DNA from: Desulfobacterales bacterium | GTDB taxonomy: Bacteria; Desulfobacterota; Desulfobacteria; Desulfobacterales; UBA5852 | Reading direction: 5' to 3' | DNA: 33,975 bases | NCBI GenBank assembly: GCA_030065585.1 | Contig: JASJED010000083.1 | Coordinates: forward strand, 1 to 33,975 | Shown: positions 27,974-33,975 of the stretch, one piece after another | Layout: every line of letters starts with the position of its first letter | Position numbering within the stretch: the first letter of the stretch is position 1 | Position numbers and translations under genes: made by a program | Notes under the pieces: generated by a model | Told to the model about the DNA's origin: nothing | The model's input: only the letters and a program-made list of their open reading frames with translations | Database searches by the model: none

Positions 27974-29119
27974 GTGAGGAAAGATTTGATGTTCGTGTCA
28001 CTCCGTTTCCGACATTCACTGATCGGTATGCTGGCGACATTGCTGGTGGGGTTGTGCCTGCTGGAGCCCTCGGCGCAAGCCGCGCGGATCAAAGATATTG
28101 CCAGCATCCGGGGGGTTCGGCAAAACCAGCTGGTCGGCTATGGTCTGATCGTCGGGTTGGACGGGTCGGGCGATACCAACAAATCCGAGTTCACCCAACA
28201 GTCCCTGGCCAGCATGCTGGAGCGCATGGGGGTCACCGTCGACCCCGAGGATTTGAAAGTCAAAAACATTGCGGCGGTCATGGTGACGGCCGAATTGCCG
28301 CCTTTTGCGCGCAGTGGCAGCCGTATTGATGCACTGGTCAGTTCGATTGGTGATGCCAAGAACCTTCAGGGCGGCACGTTGTTAATGACGCCCATGAAGG
28401 GTTTGGACGGCAAGGTTTATGCGGTGGCCCAGGGGCCGGTGAGCACCGGTGGTTTCTCCTATGGCAAGGGGACCGGCACCGGGGTCCAGAAGAATTTCCC
28501 CACCGCCGGCCGCGTGGTCGGCGGGGCCAGCATCGAGCGGGAAATCCGCACGCAATTCAACGCGCGCGAAACGCTGACCCTGGCGATCCACAAGCCGGAT
28601 TTCACCACCGCCACCCGGATGGCCATGGCCATCAATGCCGCCTTTGCCGACAGTTTGGCCAAGGCCTTGGATGCCGGCACGGTGGCGGTAAAGGTGCCGG
28701 ATCTTTACAAAGGGCGCACGGTCGAACTGGTGGCCCTGATCGAAAACGTCGGGGTGACCCCGGACAATATTTCGAAAGTCATCATCAACGAACGGACCGG
28801 AACCGTCATTATGGGTGAGAATGCACGCATCGCCACGGTCGCCATTGCCCATGGCAATTTGAGCATTCAGGTCAATAAGACCGACAATGTCTCCCAGCCG
28901 GCGCCTTTTGCCCGTAGGGGCGATACCGTCGTGACCAGCGACCGGGAAGTGATTGTGGAAGAAGGGCGCAACCCGCTATTCCTGGTGGAATCCGGTGTCA
29001 GCATCGGCGAAGTCGTGCGGGCTCTCAATGCGCTGGGGGTCTCGCCCCGTGACCTGATCGCCATTTTCCAGGCCTTGAAAGCCGCGGGGGCTTTGCAGGC
29101 CGAATTGGAAATCATCTAA
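27974..29119 (+). CDS. flgI: Flagellar P-ring protein FlgI
   Basis: ARIKDIASIRGVRQNQLVGYGLIVGLDGSGDTNKSEFTQQSL; start is GTG at 27974 or ATG at 27989. Confidence 0.97.
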   Translation: MRKDLMFVSLRFRHSLIGMLATLLVGLCLLEPSAQAARIKDIASIRGVRQNQLVGYGLIVGLDGSGDTNKSEFTQQSLASMLERMGVTVDPEDLKVKNIAAVMVTAELPPFARSGSRIDALVSSIGDAKNLQGGTLLMTPMKGLDGKVYAVAQGPVSTGGFSYGKGTGTGVQKNFPTAGRVVGGASIEREIRTQFNARETLTLAIHKPDFTTATRMAMAINAAFADSLAKALDAGTVAVKVPDLYKGRTVELVALIENVGVTPDNISKVIINERTGTVIMGENARIATVAIAHGNLSIQVNKTDNVSQPAPFARRGDTVVTSDREVIVEEGRNPLFLVESGVSIGEVVRALNALGVSPRDLIAIFQALKAAGALQAELEII

Positions 29120-29136
29120 AGGACGGAAGGACTACC

Positions 29137-29502
29137 ATGATCTCGAAGCTGCCGTCAGAGGGGGTGCCAATCAAAGAATTTCCGGGATCAACGGTATCGC
29201 GGTCGGATCAGTCCCCGACGGTCGTTGGTCATCGAAAGGCCGATGATCGGGAGCAGGCGCGACTGCAACAGGCTTGTGCCGATTTCGAAGCCCTGCTGAT
29301 CCAGAAGCTGTTTCAAACCATGCGGGCCGCCATACCCAAATCCGGCCTGATCGATACCGGCCAGGCGGGCGATATCTATACCAGCATGCTGGATCAGCAA
29401 GTCGCCCGGGACCTCGCCCTCCAGGGCGGTCTGGGGCTTTCCACCCAACTCAAAGCGCAAATTGTGCGATACATGGAGAATACCGGAAACCCGAATGATT
29501 AG
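29137..29502 (+). CDS. flgJ: Flagellar rod-binding protein, FlgJ N-terminal domain only
   Basis: ACADFEALLIQKLFQTMRAAIPKSGLIDTGQAGDIYTSMLDQQVARDLALQGGLGLSTQL; 121 aa, no muramidase domain. Confidence 0.9.
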   Translation: MISKLPSEGVPIKEFPGSTVSRSDQSPTVVGHRKADDREQARLQQACADFEALLIQKLFQTMRAAIPKSGLIDTGQAGDIYTSMLDQQVARDLALQGGLGLSTQLKAQIVRYMENTGNPND

Positions 29503-29519
29503 GCCGTGACACAAAGATC

Positions 29520-29547
29520 TAAAGCTTCAAGCTGGCGGAGCCGATAA
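29520..29547 (+). promoter_or_regulatory. Sigma28 (FliA) promoter candidate upstream of flgM-flgN-flgK-flgL
   Basis: TAAAGCTT-N12-GCCGATAA versus consensus TAAAGTTT-N11-GCCGATAA; perfect -10 element in the flgJ-flgM gap. Confidence 0.8.
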
Positions 29548-29668
29548 TCACCTTGCGAGTCAACCCGCGCCAAGAGACCAATGGCGTCGTAAGCATAATC
29601 AAGCATTTCCGCCAAATCGCCTGACGGAATGCCAAACCAGCGGTTGTCGGTCAGTTTGGAGGTTCGGT

Positions 29669-29977
29669 ATGAAAATCAATGATCAAAGCGCCTTTATCAA
29701 TTTCGAAGCGCATGCCCCGCGGCCGCAGGAATCGTCGGTGCCTCCCGCGCGCGTATCCCCGGCGCAAAGCACACGGCCGTCAGCCGACAAGGTGGTGCTC
29801 TCACCCAAGGCCCGGGAACTTCAGGATGCCAAAACGCAGTTGGCACGTATGCCGGATATCGATGCCCAGCGGGTGGGGCGGATTAAATTGCAAATTGAAA
29901 ACGGCACCTACAAAATCGACGGCGGCCAGATCGCCGAACGCATGCTTGAGGAAATGAGGCTGAATTCACACTTTTAG
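29669..29977 (+). CDS. flgM: Anti-sigma28 factor FlgM
   Basis: DKVVLSPKARELQDAKTQLARMPDIDAQRVGRIKLQIENGTYKIDGGQIAERMLEEM. Confidence 0.94.
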   Translation: MKINDQSAFINFEAHAPRPQESSVPPARVSPAQSTRPSADKVVLSPKARELQDAKTQLARMPDIDAQRVGRIKLQIENGTYKIDGGQIAERMLEEMRLNSHF

Positions 29978-30027
29978 TCTGTGATTCTGATTGATCGGCG
30001 ACACGCACGGATCATACGGAGAATCAA

Positions 30028-30528
30028 ATGCAATCATGCTTGAAACAGCTCAATCAGTGTATCCAGAGACAACAGCATCTCTACCGGGCCCTTAAGGACC
30101 TGTTTGTTGCCGAACGTTCCGCCATACTGATATCGGATGTCGAGCGTTTGAATCGCATCGTCGTCGACAAGGAGCGTGTCCTCAAGGATATTGGTGCCGT
30201 GGAAGTGCAAAGGCGCCGCAATATGCAGCAATTGGCCACCTATTTGGAGGAAGACGCTGCGGCACTGACCCTCTCCCGTCTGTGTGCCCGGATTGAGGAG
30301 CCCATGGCCACGATGCTCAAACGCGCCGGGCGCGATTTGCAAAATCTCGTTGAAGCCATCCAAACAGAATCCGAGCGCAACCGTTCACTGTGTCTGCAAG
30401 CGCTTCAGTTCATCAGCGGATCAATCCAGTTGATCACCAACCTCATCGACCCCCAATGCGTCTACCAGTCGACCGGCAAAATGGGAAATGACCGACCGAT
30501 CGGCCGGATGCTTTCGGGTGCGGTATGA
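30028..30528 (+). CDS. flgN: Flagellar export chaperone FlgN
   Basis: Helical protein YRALKDLFVAERSAILISDVERLNRIVVDKERVLKDI between flgM and flgK. Confidence 0.88.
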   Translation: MQSCLKQLNQCIQRQQHLYRALKDLFVAERSAILISDVERLNRIVVDKERVLKDIGAVEVQRRRNMQQLATYLEEDAAALTLSRLCARIEEPMATMLKRAGRDLQNLVEAIQTESERNRSLCLQALQFISGSIQLITNLIDPQCVYQSTGKMGNDRPIGRMLSGAV

Positions 30529-30689
30529 GGCTCTCCAAGGATTTTAGGGCAATCATGGAGGATAGCGGCGTAAGGGGCAGGAAACCGAACATAGGAACCC
30601 TTCCGTTTTTGGGCGCGGTTGCCGCGACCGTGCACCCAAGGGCATTTATCGAAACGGTGCTGATCAATGAGCTGGTTGCCGAGAGGTGA
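30525..30689 (+). CDS. Small 54-aa ORF between flgN and flgK (not in the ORF track; below its size cut-off)
   Basis: ATGA overlap with the flgN stop; MRLSKDFRAIMEDSGVRGRKPNIGTLPFLGAVAATVHPRAFIETVLINELVAER*, ending 6 bp before the flgK ATG. Confidence 0.55.
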   Translation: MRLSKDFRAIMEDSGVRGRKPNIGTLPFLGAVAATVHPRAFIETVLINELVAER

Positions 30690-30695
30690 AATCCA

Positions 30696-32111
30696 ATGCC
30701 CGATGTCTATGGAATCCTGAATACGGCCTCGCGTGCCCTGCTGACGCAGCAGAAGGCGATTGACATCACCGGCCAGAATATTGCCAACGTCAATACGCCC
30801 GGGTATTCCCGCCAGCGTGTCGTCATGCAGCCGAGTACACCCATCAATTTCGAACCCGGGCAGATGGGCACCGGGGTCAAGGCCGCGGAAATCGAGCGCA
30901 TCTTCGATCGCTATATCGGCGGGCAGATCAATCGTGAATCCATGAACCGCGGGCAATGGGAAGCAGCCCACGGTGCACTGGAACGCATTGAGGTGGTATT
31001 TGACGAGACCAGCGGCGTGGGCCTTGAAGACGCCCTGAACGCTTTCTGGTCGGCCTGGCAGGATCTGCTCAACAATCCCGGTGGTTATCCCGAACGAACC
31101 GTGCTGGCTGCTAAAAGCGATACCCTTGTGCGTACGTTCAACAGCATGGCCACGCATTTGCGTCAGATCCAAGAAGACTATGACCGCAACATCAGCGGCA
31201 CGCTCGATGAGATCAATCAGATGGCCGCCCAGATCGGTGACCTGAATCACAAGATCAGCCAGGTCGAAGTCACGGGTCTCAATGCCAACGACTACCGCGA
31301 TCAGCGCGATTTGCTGCTCAAGGATTTGTCGAATCTGATCGATTTGACCAGTTTCGAAGATGACGCCGGGCAAGTGACCGTTTTGGTTGGGGATGGGAAA
31401 CCATTGGTTCAAAGCCCGAATACCTGGCAGTTGAATACCCAGACCAATGCCTTCGGCCTCCAGAACGTGGTCTGGCAGGACGGCTCCGGAGCGGCGGTTG
31501 ATATCACCGCCGCCATCAGCGGCGGCCAGCTCAAGGGGTGGCTCGATGTGCGCGATGGCCACGCCCCGGACTATATCAGCCGTCTGGACACCCTGGCCCA
31601 AACGATTGTCGTTGAAGTCAACCGTCTGCACCAAAGCGGTTATGGGATCGCGACCGATCTGGTATCGGGAATGCCTGTGAGCGGCCAGGATTTTTTTGTG
31701 GCCGCCGGAACGACCGCGGCTTCCATGGCCGTCAACCCAGACATTCTCAACGATGTCAATCGCATTGCGGCGGCGACCACCGCTGCCGACGTTCCGGGTG
31801 ACAACCGCAATGCAGTGGCGATTGCCTCCCTGCAGACCCAAGCCACGATGAGCGGCGGTTCAGCCTCGTTCAGTGATTTCTTCAATGCCCTGGTCGGCCG
31901 TGTGGGCAGCGATGTCCGCCACGCATCCGTCAACGCCGAACATGAAGCGGCGATGGTCGCCCAGCTTGAAAATTATCGGGAATCGGTCGCCGGGGTGTCG
32001 CTTGACGAGGAAATGATTAATCTGGTCAAATACCAGCATGCCTATGAGGCGGCGGCTCGGGTGATCACCTCGGTGGATGAGATGCTCGATACGATCCTCA
32101 ACATGGCGTAG
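30696..32111 (+). CDS. flgK: Flagellar hook-associated protein 1 FlgK
   Basis: ILNTASRALLTQQKAIDITGQNIANVNTPGYSRQRVVM; C-terminal VSLDEEMINLVKYQHAYEAAARVITSVDEMLDTIL. Confidence 0.97.
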   Translation: MPDVYGILNTASRALLTQQKAIDITGQNIANVNTPGYSRQRVVMQPSTPINFEPGQMGTGVKAAEIERIFDRYIGGQINRESMNRGQWEAAHGALERIEVVFDETSGVGLEDALNAFWSAWQDLLNNPGGYPERTVLAAKSDTLVRTFNSMATHLRQIQEDYDRNISGTLDEINQMAAQIGDLNHKISQVEVTGLNANDYRDQRDLLLKDLSNLIDLTSFEDDAGQVTVLVGDGKPLVQSPNTWQLNTQTNAFGLQNVVWQDGSGAAVDITAAISGGQLKGWLDVRDGHAPDYISRLDTLAQTIVVEVNRLHQSGYGIATDLVSGMPVSGQDFFVAAGTTAASMAVNPDILNDVNRIAAATTAADVPGDNRNAVAIASLQTQATMSGGSASFSDFFNALVGRVGSDVRHASVNAEHEAAMVAQLENYRESVAGVSLDEEMINLVKYQHAYEAAARVITSVDEMLDTILNMA

Positions 32112-32193
32112 CAACGGTTGTGCGGTCCGGGATGCATCATGAACCGGCTGGTTGACGGGCCGGAAAAGCGGAGAGGGGCTGAAGGAGGCCATT

Positions 32194-33063
32194 ATGCGCA
32201 TCACCAATAAGATGATGACCACGACCATCAAACGCAATGTATTCAGACAGTCGGAACAATTGCTGCGCAATCAGGAAATCCTATCATCCCGAAAACGAAT
32301 CAACCGCCCGTCTGACGATCCCGTGGGGACCGTCAAAGTTCTGGATTACCGGCAATCATTGGCATCCTTGCAGCAGTACGATCGCAATATCCAGAAAGCC
32401 CAAAACCGCATCGAATTCATGGAGACCGTGCTGGAGGGTGCCGAAGCGTTGATCGTCGATGCCAAGAATTGGGCGGTCAATCAGACGGCATCCTCGACGA
32501 TGGAACGCGAAGCGGCCGTCAGCAACGTCCAGCGGATCAAGGATCACCTGCGGCAACTGGCCAACGCGCAAATGGGCAATCAATACATCTTCGCAGGTTT
32601 TCAAACCGACAGCGCCGCCTTTGATGCCAGCGGCAATTACCTGGGTGACAACGGCTATTTTAGCACGCTGACGTCGAACAATGCCGAAATGCGGATCGAA
32701 GCCGACGGTCGCCGCGTCTTTCAGGGGACGGAAGATGTTTTCGCGGTCCTGGACGATCTGCTGACCGGACTACAGACCGACGATGTGGCCCTGATCGAGG
32801 CCCAGATCGACCGCTTGCAGGGTGCGCAGGCCCAAGTCCAGCAGGTGCGGGCAGAAAGCGGCGCCCAATACCAACAGCTCGAAATGACCGCCAATCAGAT
32901 GGCCCGCTTCAAACTAAACGTCGAAGACCTGCTGGAGCGTGAAGAAAATGCCAATCTGGAAGAAGCGATCATCAATCTGCAAAGCCAGGAGATGGCCTAC
33001 GAAATCGCCTTGAACACCTCCGCCCGCATTATTCAACCCACGCTGATGAATTTTTTGAGGTAG
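32194..33063 (+). CDS. flgL: Flagellar hook-associated protein 3 FlgL
   Basis: MRITNKMMTTTIKRNVFRQSEQLLRNQEILSSRKRINRPSDDPVGTVKVLDYR; RBS gaaggagg before the ATG at 32194. Confidence 0.95.
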   Translation: MRITNKMMTTTIKRNVFRQSEQLLRNQEILSSRKRINRPSDDPVGTVKVLDYRQSLASLQQYDRNIQKAQNRIEFMETVLEGAEALIVDAKNWAVNQTASSTMEREAAVSNVQRIKDHLRQLANAQMGNQYIFAGFQTDSAAFDASGNYLGDNGYFSTLTSNNAEMRIEADGRRVFQGTEDVFAVLDDLLTGLQTDDVALIEAQIDRLQGAQAQVQQVRAESGAQYQQLEMTANQMARFKLNVEDLLEREENANLEEAIINLQSQEMAYEIALNTSARIIQPTLMNFLR

Positions 33064-33065
33064 TC

Positions 33066-33530
33066 ATGAATAAAATCATATCCCTGACGATGATCGCCCT
33101 GATCCTCATCTTCATGGAAGTCGTTCCGGCGCAGGCCATGTCGGTCGAGACCATGGTGGAACTGAAAAAAGCGGGATTGAGCGATGCCACCATCCAGATG
33201 GCGGCGCGCGAGAAAGTCATTGAAACCGTGGCCTTTACCGCCGAGGAGTTGATTCAACTCAAGCAAGCCGGCTTCGAGGAGCGGACCATTCAAGTTCTGA
33301 TCCAGGAACGATCGTTCATGCGCGGCCCCCAGAAAGTCGTCTATGGCCGTGACACCCGACCGCTGCGTTTGTCTTCGGTCAATGATATCATTGCCTTGAA
33401 AGATGCGGGCATGAGCGACGATGTCATTCAGGCCATCGTCAGGGTCGCGGGATCGAGGAAAGACGAAGACTACTACCGCTCCTGGGAGATGCTGGAAAAT
33501 ATGAACCTGGAAGTGGACGTTGGGCGCTGA
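33066..33530 (+). CDS. Secreted/periplasmic hypothetical protein with three LKxAGxxxxxIQ repeats
   Basis: N-terminal signal peptide (MNKIISLTMIALILIFMEVVPAQAMS); repeats LKKAGLSDATIQMA / LKQAGFEERTIQVL / LKDAGMSDDVIQAI; 2 bp after the flgL stop. Confidence 0.75.
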   Translation: MNKIISLTMIALILIFMEVVPAQAMSVETMVELKKAGLSDATIQMAAREKVIETVAFTAEELIQLKQAGFEERTIQVLIQERSFMRGPQKVVYGRDTRPLRLSSVNDIIALKDAGMSDDVIQAIVRVAGSRKDEDYYRSWEMLENMNLEVDVGR

Positions 33531-33642
33531 TTGCAGGTCGACCCGTACCCCAGAGGACTGGACCCGGCTGACAAGCTCTGAGTGCCCCCGCCGACCTCCG
33601 CCAATGCTGCGGGTTTTCCCATCGCTCATCGACCGATCGAAG

Positions 33643-33720
33643 GTTAACGCGCTCCGCGCGCTAACGGTGCTCAGGGTTAAGGCACGCAACCGGCGTGCAT
33701 TTGCTCCTTATACGGCGTAT
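33643..33720. repeat. Run of short hairpins in the intergenic region after the flagellar block
   Basis: GTTAACGCGC-TCC-GCGCGCTAAC (33643-33665), GCACGC-AACCG-GCGTGC (33682-33698), ATAC-GGC-GTAT (33710-33720). Confidence 0.45.
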
Positions 33721-33784
33721 TTCCTGACGCCCAGCCGTCCATGCGCCCTGATCCAGTTTTTATGATCGTTGCGCTGAAATCAAA

Positions 33785-33975
33785 ATGATCAAAATCCACC
33801 GACCAACCCGTCCCGCCTGCATCGCTTGTCGGCATTACTATGTTACGTGGGACCCTGGCCGGCCCTATGGCTGCCGCGTCTTAGGCTTCAAAAGCCGTAT
33901 CGCCCCCAACTTGATCGTCCGCCTAACAACGCCCGGCATGAACTGTCAGTGGTTTAGCCCTCAGACACGCAAAGC
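33785..33975 (+). CDS. Partial small Cys-motif protein (putative metal-binding), running off the right edge
   Basis: Open frame with no stop: MIKIHRPTRPACIACRHYYVTWDPGRPYGCRVLGFKSRIAPNLIVRLTTPGMNCQWFSPQTRKA. CxxC...C...C pattern. Missed by the ORF track because it is incomplete. Confidence 0.7.
   Translation, partial: MIKIHRPTRPACIACRHYYVTWDPGRPYGCRVLGFKSRIAPNLIVRLTTPGMNCQWFSPQTRK

Noticed and set aside
30462-31841. 459-aa minus-strand ORF opposite flgK
   Set aside because: Fully antisense to a confident flgK; composition (His/Gly/Asp/Ile-rich) is typical of the shadow frame in high-GC genes.
33520-33765. 81-aa plus ORF after the repeat protein
   Set aside because: Overlaps the upstream gene end and a hairpin cluster; no protein-like composition.
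33921-33930. GCCTAACAAC resembling an integron attC core (RYYYAAC)
   Set aside because: It lies inside a well-formed partial CDS (33785 onward) and has no visible complementary GTTRRRY partner; chance match.
1-33975. CRISPR array, tRNA/rRNA, prophage, toxin-antitoxin or transposase genes
   Set aside because: No regularly spaced direct repeats, tRNA-like cloverleafs or relevant protein motifs were seen; nearly all coding space is explained by flagellar genes.

Overview
The window is almost entirely one co-oriented (+ strand) flagellar gene cluster of about 33 kb. It probably comes from a GC-rich Desulfobacterota/deltaproteobacterial-type genome; that lineage is inferred from gene order and protein style, not proven. 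Order: sigma54 activator (FlrC/FlbD-like) - flgB - flgC - fliE - [inverted-repeat element] - fliF - fliG - fliH - fliI - fliJ | fliK - flgD - flgE | fliL - fliM - fliN - fliO - fliP - fliQ - fliR - flhB | flhA - flhF - flhG - fliA - small ORF - DUF2802-like ORF | flgF - flgG - flgA - flgH - flgI - flgJ(rod-binding only) | flgM - flgN - small unannotated ORF - flgK - flgL - repeat-containing secreted ORF. No flagellin, cap (fliD), fliS, stator or muramidase gene is seen. The main signals beyond routine annotation are: (1) an FlhF whose GTPase motifs are non-canonical and which carries an extra C-terminal Ada-like/Cys-rich putative Zn-binding module; (2) five sigma54-type (-24/-12) promoter matches at operon heads and one strong sigma28 match before flgM, which give a readable regulatory hierarchy; (3) a 54-aa ORF missing from the ORF track, overlapping flgN by ATGA and filling the flgN-flgK gap; (4) a MITE/REP-like inverted-repeat element that starts exactly at the fliE stop codon; (5) a receiver domain with the conserved Lys replaced by Gln in the sigma54 activator; (6) a triplicated-motif secreted protein coupled to flgL; (7) a partial Cys-motif small protein running off the right edge. 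I found no CRISPR, tRNA, rRNA, prophage or transposase. The window is mainly a conventional flagellar locus with a few unusual accessory elements.
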